From Achromobacter sp. UMC46 (GTDB lineage: Bacteria; Pseudomonadota; Gammaproteobacteria; Burkholderiales; Burkholderiaceae_B): a stretch of DNA of 38,032 nucleotides. This document shows positions 26,330 through 33,909 of this stretch, one piece after another. Both the position numbers and the translations under genes were made by a program. The stretch lies in the NCBI RefSeq assembly GCF_014170335.1, contig NZ_LZZS01000009.1:1-38032 (forward strand). The letters are read 5' to 3'. The notes under the pieces were generated by a model. It searched no databases. It had not been told where the DNA came from and worked only from the letters and a program-made list of their open reading frames with translations. Numbering within the stretch: position 1 is the stretch's first letter; each line of letters opens with the position of its first letter.

Positions 26330-26441
26330 CCATTGCGCGGGCAGACGCCCGCGCGAGTGCGCTATAAAGACGGTATTGTCTGAATCCCAGGCCTGGGCCG
26401 GATCGCTTCCGCCCGGGCCGCTCTATTTGCGGCACCCGTCC

Positions 26442-26666
26442 ATGACCGAATCCGAAGCCCTGGCCCTTGCCTCGCACCGCCACTACAAGGGCGGCCTGTA
26501 TCTGTACGTGGGCACCGCCCGCCACTCCGAGACCGAAGAGTCCATGGTGGTGTACGAACACCTTTGGCCCCACGCGCGCGGCTTGTGGGTGCGGCCCGCC
26601 ACGCTGTTCTTTGGCCAACTGGCCGACGGCTCGCCGCGTTTCGCGCCGTTGCACCCGGCGGAGTAG
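26442..26666 (+). CDS. DUF1653 domain protein
   Basis: A 74-residue protein. Residues of about 12-68 fit the DUF1653 pattern: HRHYKGGLYLYVGTARHSET, then VVYEHL, then LWVRPATLFFG. The domain has no assigned biochemical role; it is usually a short stand-alone protein near housekeeping genes. I chose the ATG at 26442; a TTG at 26376 would add 22 residues with no conservation I recognise. The next gene begins 4 nt after its stop. Confidence 0.8.
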   Translation: MTESEALALASHRHYKGGLYLYVGTARHSETEESMVVYEHLWPHARGLWVRPATLFFGQLADGSPRFAPLHPAE

Positions 26667-26670
26667 CGCC

Positions 26671-27285
26671 GTGACGTTCTTCAACCGGCGTCCACGGGCA
26701 AGCGGCGTATCGCGCGCGACCGTCAACCGGGCGCAAGCCTCCGCGGCGTTGGATTCGGCATTGCAGGCGCTGCGCGGCCCGTTCATCGTGGCCGACTTGG
26801 AAACCACCGGGCTGTCCACGGCCACGTGCGAAATCCTGGAATTCGCGGCGGTCCGTGTCGAAACCTGCGGCACGCTGGCTCGCCAGTACACCCAGGTGGT
26901 GCGCACCCGGTCGCCCGTGCCGTCTTTCATTACCCGGCTGACGGGCATCACCCAGGCGGAAGTCGACCGCCACGGCGTGCCGGTGGTGCAGGCGTTTTCG
27001 TCCTTCCTGGAATTCGTCGAGGACTTGCCGGTGTTCTTCCACAACGCCTCGTTCGACCGGCGCTTCCTGGGCGCGGCGGCCGACCAGACCGGTTTGCCGT
27101 TCGCGAATCCCACGCATTGCACGCTGGCGCTGGCGCGGCGCGCCTGGCCCGAACTCCCGTCCCACAAACTTGAGATACTGGCGCGCCACGTGGGCGCGTC
27201 GGATCCGACTCACCGCGCCTTGGCCGACGTGCGCACGACCGTGGCCGTGGCATTGGCGGCCAGCTCGCGGCTGGCTACGCCCTGA
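26671..27285 (+). CDS. DEDDh 3'-5' exonuclease (DNA polymerase III epsilon-like)
   Basis: A 204-residue exonuclease of the RNase T/epsilon group. Exo I is VADLETTGLS (catalytic D and E, near residue 41), Exo II is FFHNASFDRRFL, and Exo III is HRALADVRTT with the His four residues before Asp (DEDDh type). It removes nucleotides from single-stranded DNA or RNA 3' ends. Without a polymerase clamp motif it is probably a stand-alone repair or RNA-processing nuclease rather than the replicative proofreader. The GTG at 26671 is preceded by GGAG 7 nt upstream, inside the end of the DUF1653 gene region. MazG-like gene follows after 27 nt. Confidence 0.9.
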   Translation: MTFFNRRPRASGVSRATVNRAQASAALDSALQALRGPFIVADLETTGLSTATCEILEFAAVRVETCGTLARQYTQVVRTRSPVPSFITRLTGITQAEVDRHGVPVVQAFSSFLEFVEDLPVFFHNASFDRRFLGAAADQTGLPFANPTHCTLALARRAWPELPSHKLEILARHVGASDPTHRALADVRTTVAVALAASSRLATP

Positions 27286-27312
27286 CGCGTCATCCGTTAT
27301 CTGGAAAATTCG

Positions 27313-27672
27313 ATGTCCGACCTTGAACAGATCAAGCTTGCGGTGCGGGCCTTCACGGCGGAAAGGGCCTGGCAGCCGTTTCACTCGCCCAAGAACCTGT
27401 CGATGGCCCTGTCGGGCGAGGCCGGCGAACTCGTGTCCCTGTTCCAATGGCTGACCGAGGACGAGTCGCGCAATATGGCGCCGGATCGCCTGGCGGACGC
27501 CGCAGATGAAATCGCGGATGTGCAGATGTACCTGGTGGCGCTGGCGGATCAGCTGGGCATCGATATCGCCGACGCCGTAGCGCGCAAGATGGTGAAGAAC
27601 GCGCAGAAATATCCGGCGGACCGTTTTGCGGGCAGCGCCCGCAAGTACGACGATCCGCCCGAAACGGCCTGA
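27313..27672 (+). CDS. MazG-like nucleotide pyrophosphohydrolase (dCTPase/RS21-C6 type)
   Basis: A 119-residue all-alpha NTP pyrophosphatase. The magnesium-binding ExxE and ExxD motifs are in SGEAGELVSLFQWLTED (about residues 35-51) and ADEIADVQMYLVALAD (66-81). The end KNAQKYPADRFAGSARKYDD closely fits the RS21-C6/DCTPP1-like branch, which hydrolyses dCTP and damaged or modified dNTPs to the monophosphate. It is likely a nucleotide-pool sanitising enzyme. The neighbouring exonuclease suggests a small DNA-maintenance operon. No strong ribosome site is visible before the ATG. Confidence 0.9.
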   Translation: MSDLEQIKLAVRAFTAERAWQPFHSPKNLSMALSGEAGELVSLFQWLTEDESRNMAPDRLADAADEIADVQMYLVALADQLGIDIADAVARKMVKNAQKYPADRFAGSARKYDDPPETA

Positions 27673-27675
27673 CGG

Positions 27676-27966
27676 TCAGATCACCTTTTGTTCGTGGTGC
27701 ACCTGGGGCGGCTCGACGAAAAAGCCCGCGACGAGCTTGCGCCATTCCTGGAAATCGGTCGATTCGCGGAAATCCACCATGTGGTTCTCGACCGTTTCCC
27801 AATCCACGACGAGCGTATAGCGCTGCGGTTGCTCGATGCTGCGGTACAGCTCCATGCCGTGGCAGCCGCGGGCCCGCAGGAACAGCGGCTTGGCCTCTGC
27901 GACGCCTGCCTCGAACAGCGCTTCCTGCTCTTCGCGGACATGGATGCTGGCAATCTCCTGGATCAT
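27676..27966 (-). CDS. Antibiotic biosynthesis monooxygenase (ABM) family protein
   Basis: A 96-residue single ABM (ferredoxin-like fold) domain: MIQEIASIHVREEQEALFEA, then ARGCHGMELYRSIEQPQRYTLVVDWET, then HMVDFRESTDFQEWRKLV. The pattern of strand, helix, and the W-E-x-x-E-x-H segment is characteristic. Relatives are quinol monooxygenases (YgiN-like) or heme-degrading proteins. No heme ligand pattern stands out, so function stays open. The ATG at 27966 has GGAG 8 nt upstream. It is convergent with the MazG-like gene (3-bp gap) and divergent from the membrane protein. Confidence 0.85.
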   Translation of the reverse strand: MIQEIASIHVREEQEALFEAGVAEAKPLFLRARGCHGMELYRSIEQPQRYTLVVDWETVENHMVDFRESTDFQEWRKLVAGFFVEPPQVHHEQKVI

Positions 27967-28051
27967 GACGGTGTCTCCGAATAATTGGGGCCAGGTGAGG
28001 CCTGGCCGGCCGGAGTAGTATGGCTGAAAATTCCTGTTCCAGCCTGTCCCG

Positions 28052-28462
28052 ATGACTCTTCGTGCCGTCGCCTTGACTCGTCTCATTGCCGTTCGCCTGC
28101 TGTGGTACGCGGGCATCGCCGTTGTCGCCATCATGGCGCTGGCGCTCAATACGCAATTCAGCGTAGCGGTGCTGCTGTCCGCGATCGCCATCTACATCCC
28201 TTTGTCGGTGCTGTGCCTGCCCTTGATGGCATGGCTGTGCTGGAGCCGTGGCCTGCGTCCTACCGTCCAAGGGCTGGCGCCCGCCTGGCCCGCGTGGCTG
28301 GCCGGCGCACTGGGCATCGCGCTAGTGGCCAGCTACCACGTGCTGGCCGACCTGGACCTGGCGGAATGCGGCTTCCTGCTGATGCTCGTCGCGGGCGATC
28401 TCTGGCTGGTCCGCCGGGAAGCCACGCAGTTCTTCACGCTTGCGCCCGCCCTGCCAAGCTGA
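28052..28462 (+). CDS. Small integral membrane protein, unknown function
   Basis: A 136-residue hydrophobic protein that I do not recognise. Four hydrophobic stretches are visible: about 16-36 (WYAGIAVVAIMALAL), 40-64, 78-98 and 105-120. The N-terminus is basic (TLRAVALTRLIAVRLL). A C-terminal cytoplasmic tail VRREATQFFTL follows. There is no clear ribosome site in front of the ATG at 28052, so the start is uncertain, but the codon-position GC bias and hydrophobic pattern support a real gene. Confidence 0.7.
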   Translation: MTLRAVALTRLIAVRLLWYAGIAVVAIMALALNTQFSVAVLLSAIAIYIPLSVLCLPLMAWLCWSRGLRPTVQGLAPAWPAWLAGALGIALVASYHVLADLDLAECGFLLMLVAGDLWLVRREATQFFTLAPALPS

Positions 28463-28850
28463 CATTCAGCCTAAAGGCCATCGCCGGCATGCCTGCCGGC
28501 GTGTGCGCTAGGCACCTTGTCCGAGCCGGCGGCGCCTCTCCCCATCCTTAAAGTTGAGCCCGCTTGCGCGAGGCAGCCGCCCGCTGCGCTTTTCATCGTC
28601 CAAACGCATGGCAACGCGCGCACGCGCTCGTCTGTTTCGCTCACCGATCGACAGGCCGCCCTCGTCCACAAAGACGCGGTCGCCCGTTTAACCGATATCG
28701 ACATGCCTAGGACGGAGCAATCATTCCGTACCAATACATAAGTCCCACGCCACTCGTCTTCGTGCGGGCACGGGGGAGGGACGTAGCGGTCCGCGCCGGT
28801 CGGCCACCGGCACCTGTGCATCCGCATGAAGCGGATCAGGAGGAGCTCAA
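28463..28850. other. 388-bp intergenic region with two hairpins
   Basis: No convincing gene is seen. CGCCGGCA (28482-28489) with TGCCGGCG (28494-28501) is a short perfect stem soon after the membrane-protein stop and may end that transcript. ATCCGC (28820-28825) with GCGGAT (28831-28836) forms a hairpin directly before the AGGAGGAG ribosome site of the next gene. The rest is presumably the promoter and leader of the secreted-protein pair. Confidence 0.5.
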
Positions 28851-29327
28851 ATGAAAAAGCTCGCAGCAGTCGCAGCCATGACCTTGTTTGCCGCATCGGC
28901 TTATGCCAGCGGACCGGGCATGCCCTCCGTGTCGATCACCGGCCATGCCGGCACGATCAATGGCACGGCCTCGTCGGTCTCGACCGGCAGTTCGGTGGTG
29001 GCGACCCAGGTCAATGGCTACGGGTCTTCCAGCCAGACGTCGTTCGGCGAAACGGGCGGCGTCGCCCAAGTCGGCGGCACGTTCAACCGGGACGGCACGC
29101 AAGTGGTCACCAGCACGCGCCAGTACGCCACCAGCGAATCCTACGGCAATGTGACGGGCAACGCTCCCATCATGGTGGGCGATAGCATCGCCAACGGCGG
29201 CGCGTCGTTCGGCAAGACCGATACCGCCGCGTCGGCGACGGGGACTTTCGTTGCCGGCAACATCGGCGCGTTTGGGTCGATCGGCGGTGTGGGCGGGGTG
29301 GGCCACATCTCCGGCTTCAACCACTGA
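28851..29327 (+). CDS. Secreted Gly/Ser/Thr-rich protein, unknown function
   Basis: A 158-residue protein with a clear signal peptide (MKKLAAVAAMTLFAASAYAS, cleavage near 19). The mature part is rich in Gly, Ser, Thr, Val and Asn and has no Cys. It resembles a low-complexity beta-rich extracellular protein: SVSITGHAGTINGTASSVST, then GSSSQTSFGETGG, and a Gly-rich tail GSIGGVGGVGHISG. I do not recognise the family. The ribosome site AGGAGGAG is very strong, implying high expression. The neighbour downstream is another small exported protein, 44 bp away and separated by a UUCG hairpin. An adhesin, amyloid-like or surface-matrix component is a guess only. Confidence 0.85.
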   Translation: MKKLAAVAAMTLFAASAYASGPGMPSVSITGHAGTINGTASSVSTGSSVVATQVNGYGSSSQTSFGETGGVAQVGGTFNRDGTQVVTSTRQYATSESYGNVTGNAPIMVGDSIANGGASFGKTDTAASATGTFVAGNIGAFGSIGGVGGVGHISGFNH

Positions 29328-29336
29328 CCCAATTAT

Positions 29337-29358
29337 CCGGACGGCTTCGGCCGTCCGG
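29337..29358 (+). other. UUCG-tetraloop hairpin between the two secreted-protein genes
   Basis: CCGGACGGC (29337-29345), loop TTCG, GCCGTCCGG (29350-29358): a perfect 9-bp stem closed by C(UUCG)G, one of the most stable RNA tetraloops. No T tract follows, and the next gene's ribosome site begins a few bases later. It probably stabilises the upstream mRNA or partially terminates, making the first protein more abundant. Confidence 0.75.
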
Positions 29359-29371
29359 TCGAGGGGACATC

Positions 29372-30073
29372 ATGAAAACCATAGTGCTTGCAATTTCCCT
29401 GTCGCTGGCGGCATTCACGGCCTCGGCGCAGACCAGCAACTCCAGTTCTACGACATCCGCGTCATCGGGGTCGACCAATGCCGGCAACAACCAGGGCATC
29501 ACGCTGAATTCCAACAATAGCGGTTCCAGCACCGTGAAGACGGTTCCACCGGTGGGGGGGCAGAGCTTCTATGGTTCGTTCTCGTCGGACAGCTGCATGG
29601 TGTCGGCGGGCGGCGGGGGCTCCGTGGTGGGCTTCGGCATGAATGTGGCCATTCCGATCGAAGACCAGAAATGCAGCTTGCGGCGCAACTTCGAGCGCAC
29701 GATGCAAGCGGCCGCCTCCACCAAGGACGCGGACCGTTCGCGCCGGCTGGAGACCGCGGCCATCGACATCCTGTGCCAGACCGACGACCGCACCAAGGCC
29801 GCGCTGGTGGCGCAAGGCCTTTGCACCAATCCGGCGCTGACGACGGCCGATCATCGATTCGATACGACGGCGGTCGCGCAGACCTCGACGACCTCGACCA
29901 TCGCCGTCGTGCCTCCCGCACCCGCGCCGGCGCAGACGCTGGCCAGGCCTTTGGCGCCCACAGTGCAGGCGTATCCGGTGCAAGCGGTCCAGACCACCGC
30001 GCTGGCGTCGCCGCCATTGCGCAATCCGAGGCTGGATCGGCAGCAGTTCGCCGACCTGTACTCGCCCGGCTGA
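29372..30073 (+). CDS. Exported protein with four cysteines and Pro/Thr-rich tail, unknown function
   Basis: A 233-residue protein with a signal peptide (about 1-19, ending FTASA). Residues 20-55 are Ser/Asn/Thr-rich low complexity. A more ordered core (about 62-155) holds all four cysteines: C75 (SSDSCMVSAGGGG), C101 (EDQKCSLRRNFERTM), C135 (IDILCQTDD) and C151 (QGLCTN). These would suit two disulfides in the periplasm or outside. A Pro/Ala/Thr-rich stretch (165-215) follows, then a short charged C-terminus. I do not recognise the family. It is paired with the upstream secreted protein, so they may be secreted partner and carrier, or structural components of one surface feature. Confidence 0.85.
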   Translation: MKTIVLAISLSLAAFTASAQTSNSSSTTSASSGSTNAGNNQGITLNSNNSGSSTVKTVPPVGGQSFYGSFSSDSCMVSAGGGGSVVGFGMNVAIPIEDQKCSLRRNFERTMQAAASTKDADRSRRLETAAIDILCQTDDRTKAALVAQGLCTNPALTTADHRFDTTAVAQTSTTSTIAVVPPAPAPAQTLARPLAPTVQAYPVQAVQTTALASPPLRNPRLDRQQFADLYSPG

Positions 30074-30103
30074 CGACTGGCGGCGTCGCGGGCGCAATCC
30101 GGT

Positions 30104-32509
30104 TCAGGAGGAGGCGGGCGGCGCGACGGCGCCGGGCGCCGCCGCCGGCTGGGGGGCCGAGGCCAATAGCATGGTGGGGGGCGAAGACACTTCCAGGCCC
30201 GCGTCGTTCAGGCGCTTGAGCACCGTGAACAGCATTGCGCTGCGCACGCCGTACGCAGCACGCGGCGAGGACACGTAGCCCTTGGCGTTGAAGATCAGGT
30301 TGCCGCCTTCGATGCCGTCCAGGAACACGTTGGGCGCGGGCGCCTCCAGCACGTCTTCGTGGTCGGCGAAGGCCTGCAAGATCAATTCGCGCACTTGCTC
30401 GGCGTCCGTTGACAGCGGCAGGGGCAGCTTGATCTGCACCAGGCCCAGGGGGTTCGATCGGGTCACGTTGCGCACCGTCTTGGTCACGAATTCCGAGTTC
30501 GGAACGATCACCGTGGACCGGTCGCCCATCTGGATTTCCGTGGCGCGGACGTTGATGCGCAGGATGTCGCCTTCGACGCCGCCCAGCGACACCCAGTCGC
30601 CGACCTTGACGGGGCGCTCGGCCAGCAGGATGAGGCCCGACACGAAGTTCTGCACGACCGCTTGCAGGCCGAAACCGATACCCACCGACAACGCACTGGC
30701 GATCCACGCCACGCGTTCCAGGCCGATGCCGGCCGCCGACAACGACAAGGCGATCGCCAGGACAAACCCCGCATATCCGAACAAGGTCGCGGCCGACAAC
30801 TGCATCCCGGGGTCGAGTTCCGTGGTCGGCAGGTAGCGGTTCGACAGCCAGCGCTTGAGCATCTTCACGCTCAGCAGCGACAGGGCCAGCACGATCACCG
30901 CTTGCAGCACTGCGCCGGGACGGATCTGCGCTTCACCGATCGCCAGGCCTTTGCGCAGTTGGTCAAAGCGCTGAAGCAGATCCGCCGGCCCTTCGCCGAA
31001 GGGCGCCAGCAGCATGATCACCGCCAGCAAACCCACCGCCACGCGGCCGACGCCCGATAGCAGCACAGCCGCCTGGTCGCGCAGGCTGGGGCCCTCGTTC
31101 TCGCCTTCGCGGTGCGACGTGCCCAGCAGCGTGCTGAAGCCGTCCTCGATCAGCGTCGACACCAGATAGGCGGACGCCAGCACGATCAGCGTCCACAACA
31201 CTTGCTTGGTCAGGAAGGCGCCGAACGCCACATAGCCCGCCAGCAGGCTGGCAAGGCCCAGAATCAGCACGGCCCACACCGTGCCCAGCAGCAGGGAAGT
31301 CCAGAAGGGGGCGGGTACGTCGTTTTCCTGGATGCTCTGGCGTCGCAGCCTGCGGCAGATGGCCAGCACGATGGCCATCGTCGTCATGATGATCGCGGCG
31401 ACGATGCCCGTCAGCGTGATCGTCGTCGTCAGGCTGGCGTTCAGCAGCACCGGCAGCCGTTCGGCCAGCCAGATCATCACGACCAGCGTGCCCAGCAGGT
31501 TGGGCAGCCAATTCAGGCGCGTCGCCACGGCGTCGCTGATGGGAGGCAGGCGCCAGGACGGGCGATGCGTCGACAGCAACGCGTTGCCCAGGCCCGACAC
31601 GTAGCCGCCGAAGCAGACGGTCGCGACCAGCGTCGCCAGCAGCGCGCCCGTGTTGTCGGACAGCTGCGAATTCCAGTCCAGGCCGGCATGGATCAATAGC
31701 GCCACCAGGCCCGGCGTCGCCACCGACAGCGTCAGTTGCGCCACCGCCAGGAACGAGCGCCGCAGCCGGCCGGGCGGTACGCGGGTCGCCGTCAAGCGCA
31801 GGAACAGGCGGCCGATCCACATGCGTAGCGCGATCGTCAGCGCCGCGGCCGCAGCCACCAGCAGCCACCCCCATTTCGGCGTTTGGCCGATGGCGGTGGT
31901 CAGGTCGTCGCGCAAGGCCTCAAGGCGTTCGAGATCGCGCGGGAATTCCTCATGGAACTCCACCCAGAATTGCTTGGACAGGAACGAGTCGCGGCGTTCG
32001 CCCATACGTGCCTGGAACTGCGTGCGGCGCTGGGCCGAGATCTGTTCCGCGGTCTGCGCGGCGTCCACGGACAGCAGGCGGGCCAGTTTGATCTGCGCAT
32101 CCAGCGCGCGGCTGCTTTTTTCCAGCTGCGTGCGCTGGGCCGCCACGTCGGGCGCCTCCTTGGCGCCTTCGGGCGGTGCGCCCAGTTCGCTCAGCCGGGC
32201 GTTCAGGCTGGTCAGCTGGGGCGCCAGCGCTTCGCTGGCTGCATCGGCTTTCGACTGGATGTCCAAGGCGTCGCCGCGCTGCTTCACGAGCGTGGCGTCG
32301 TCGGTCTGGTCGGCGACGCGCTTGCGGATGTCGTCGATCTGCTTGCGCGCCGCCGCCAACAGCGTTTCGGTTTCCGCCGGGTTGGTCGGCGGCGCCGCGA
32401 AGGCGGGCATCAGGCAGAGCGCCAACAACAACGCCGCGACTAGCGCGGCGATCTGGGACGCAAAAGGGCGCCGGGTGCGTAAGAGCAGGGGGATGCGGAT
32501 CTGGGTCAT
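30104..32509 (-). CDS. Large MscS-family mechanosensitive channel (DUF3772-containing)
   Basis: An 801-residue member of the MscK/YbiO-size MscS family. A signal peptide (about 1-39) is followed by a periplasmic helical domain of DUF3772 type (about 45-200), then eleven or so membrane helices. The MscS core begins near 600, with the pore helix GIGFGLQAVVQNFVSGLILL and then the beta domain (ERPVKVGDWVSLGGVEGDIL) and VPNSEFVTKTVRNVTRSNP. It opens under membrane tension to release osmolytes after hypo-osmotic shock. I chose the ATG at 32509 because it begins the signal peptide; the frame extends to 32551. The Pro/Ala-rich C-terminal tail (APQPAAAPGAVAPPASS) is unusual but short. It stands alone. 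Confidence 0.92.
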   Translation of the reverse strand: MTQIRIPLLLRTRRPFASQIAALVAALLLALCLMPAFAAPPTNPAETETLLAAARKQIDDIRKRVADQTDDATLVKQRGDALDIQSKADAASEALAPQLTSLNARLSELGAPPEGAKEAPDVAAQRTQLEKSSRALDAQIKLARLLSVDAAQTAEQISAQRRTQFQARMGERRDSFLSKQFWVEFHEEFPRDLERLEALRDDLTTAIGQTPKWGWLLVAAAAALTIALRMWIGRLFLRLTATRVPPGRLRRSFLAVAQLTLSVATPGLVALLIHAGLDWNSQLSDNTGALLATLVATVCFGGYVSGLGNALLSTHRPSWRLPPISDAVATRLNWLPNLLGTLVVMIWLAERLPVLLNASLTTTITLTGIVAAIIMTTMAIVLAICRRLRRQSIQENDVPAPFWTSLLLGTVWAVLILGLASLLAGYVAFGAFLTKQVLWTLIVLASAYLVSTLIEDGFSTLLGTSHREGENEGPSLRDQAAVLLSGVGRVAVGLLAVIMLLAPFGEGPADLLQRFDQLRKGLAIGEAQIRPGAVLQAVIVLALSLLSVKMLKRWLSNRYLPTTELDPGMQLSAATLFGYAGFVLAIALSLSAAGIGLERVAWIASALSVGIGFGLQAVVQNFVSGLILLAERPVKVGDWVSLGGVEGDILRINVRATEIQMGDRSTVIVPNSEFVTKTVRNVTRSNPLGLVQIKLPLPLSTDAEQVRELILQAFADHEDVLEAPAPNVFLDGIEGGNLIFNAKGYVSSPRAAYGVRSAMLFTVLKRLNDAGLEVSSPPTMLLASAPQPAAAPGAVAPPASS

Positions 32510-32734
32510 GTTCTTGTGCGAGACACTCGCGTCGAGGCGGCAGCATAACAAGCCTCGGACCGGTTCGTTGCAACAAAAACTAGTAGCACGTCCCCAATTT
32601 ACAACGCAGTGTTCCAGGGGCGTGTCCGCCGATTCCCGGGGGGCAGAAACAGGGCCGGATCGAATGCGGGACCGCCGACGCCGCGTGCCGGCGCGTCCAC
32701 CGGCAATCCGCGTTTACGAGGTCAACGTTTGGAA

Positions 32735-33661
32735 TCAACTCGGGCGGGCCGGCGCGCCTCGCGGGACCGGTTTTTTGGGTTTGCCCAGCACCGCGTCGCA
32801 CACGTCCAGCCAGGCGCGCGCGGCAAAAGACAGGTAGCCTGACTGCAGCCAGATGTGGCCCACCTCCCATTGCATGCCGGACTTGGCCAGTTTGGCCGTA
32901 CTCAGGCCGCGCGTCTTCATGCGCTGCATCAGCGGCTCGGGCAGCAGCGCCACGCCCAGGCCGGCGGAAGCCATCGCCACCAGAAAATCCCAATGCGCGC
33001 TTTGCGCCGCGATGCCGGGCTGAAAGCCCGCGTCGGCAAAGGCCTGGCGCAGGCGCCGGGTGACGGCGAAGTCGTCGGTGGGGATCAGCAGCCGCGCGTC
33101 GCGCAAGGCGCTCAAAGGCAGTGATGTCTTGCCAGCCCAGGGGGCGTCGGGCGGGCCGATCACCCAGATGGGGTAGCTGCCGAACGGCTGGGCGGCTAGT
33201 CCGCCGTCAGGTGCGATGGGCAAGATCGTGGCGCCCACCTCGATTTCACCGCTGGCGACCAGGCCTTCGACGGCCTGGCCGGTGCCTTCGCGCAGGGTCA
33301 GGTGGATGCCGGGATGCAGTTCGCGGAAGCGCTTGACCACCGGCGTGAACAGCAGGTTGATCATCGGCGGGATGCCGACCTCCAGCGCACCGCGATCCAG
33401 GTCGGCGGTCTGGCGCAATTCTTCGGACAGTTGCCGCATCGTCTCCAGCACCTGCATGCCCCGCTGATACATGACGCGCCCGGTATCGGTGGGCCGTGCC
33501 GTGTGGCCATCCCGGATCAGCAGCGGCGTGCCCGCCTCTTCTTCCAGTTGGCGAATCATCTTGCTCACGGTCGATTGCGTGACGAACAGCGCTTTGGCCG
33601 CCTGCGTGAAGCTGGCGTGCCTGACCGTTTCCACGAAATACCGTAATGCGCGCACGTCCAT
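32735..33661 (-). CDS. LysR family transcriptional regulator (CoA-transferase divergon)
   Basis: A 308-residue LysR. The winged helix is at 1-60 (LRYFVETVRHASFTQAAKAL, then FVTQSTVSKMIRQLEEEAG), and the effector domain runs from about 90 to 290. The effector pocket sequences IPPMINLLFTPVVKRF and the NatT/CynR-like arrangement do not reveal the ligand. It is transcribed away from the CoA-transferase gene across a 248-bp gap with an inverted repeat at 33714-33743, so it probably controls that gene and itself. A 225-bp gap with no clear terminator separates its end from mscS. Confidence 0.92.
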   Translation of the reverse strand: MDVRALRYFVETVRHASFTQAAKALFVTQSTVSKMIRQLEEEAGTPLLIRDGHTARPTDTGRVMYQRGMQVLETMRQLSEELRQTADLDRGALEVGIPPMINLLFTPVVKRFRELHPGIHLTLREGTGQAVEGLVASGEIEVGATILPIAPDGGLAAQPFGSYPIWVIGPPDAPWAGKTSLPLSALRDARLLIPTDDFAVTRRLRQAFADAGFQPGIAAQSAHWDFLVAMASAGLGVALLPEPLMQRMKTRGLSTAKLAKSGMQWEVGHIWLQSGYLSFAARAWLDVCDAVLGKPKKPVPRGAPARPS

Positions 33662-33713
33662 GGCGTGGGGCTCCCTAGGCGCGTTGCGCGCAAAAACGTC
33701 AATTGATGAAAAA

Positions 33714-33743
33714 AATGACTGGTTTGAATGAGTTTAAGTCATT
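33714..33743. promoter_or_regulatory. Interrupted palindrome, candidate LysR binding site
   Basis: AATGACT (33714-33720) and AGTCATT (33737-33743) are perfect inverted 7-mers separated by 16 nt, in the gap between the LysR and CoA-transferase genes. They lie just upstream of a -10-like TATACT (33766-33771) with only a weak -35, as expected for a LysR-activated promoter reading into the CoA-transferase gene. Transcription from there would give a leader of about 130 nt. Confidence 0.5.
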
Positions 33744-33909
33744 ACGAGATTTAAGCGGGCCTTCCTATACTGCCGAAAATTCATCCCGGAAGCAGGCATG
33801 TGCCCGCACCGTGATATCGGGAAACGCCGCGAAAGACGGTGCCCGGGCGCTGATAGGCGGCTTCGCCGCGCCCGGCCGCAAGCCGTTGGCCTTTAAATTT
33901 GGAGACACC

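Noticed and set aside
28517..28741. 74-codon plus-strand frame before the secreted-protein genes
   Set aside because: No good ribosome site, unstructured composition and no recognisable motif; more likely leader or promoter DNA.
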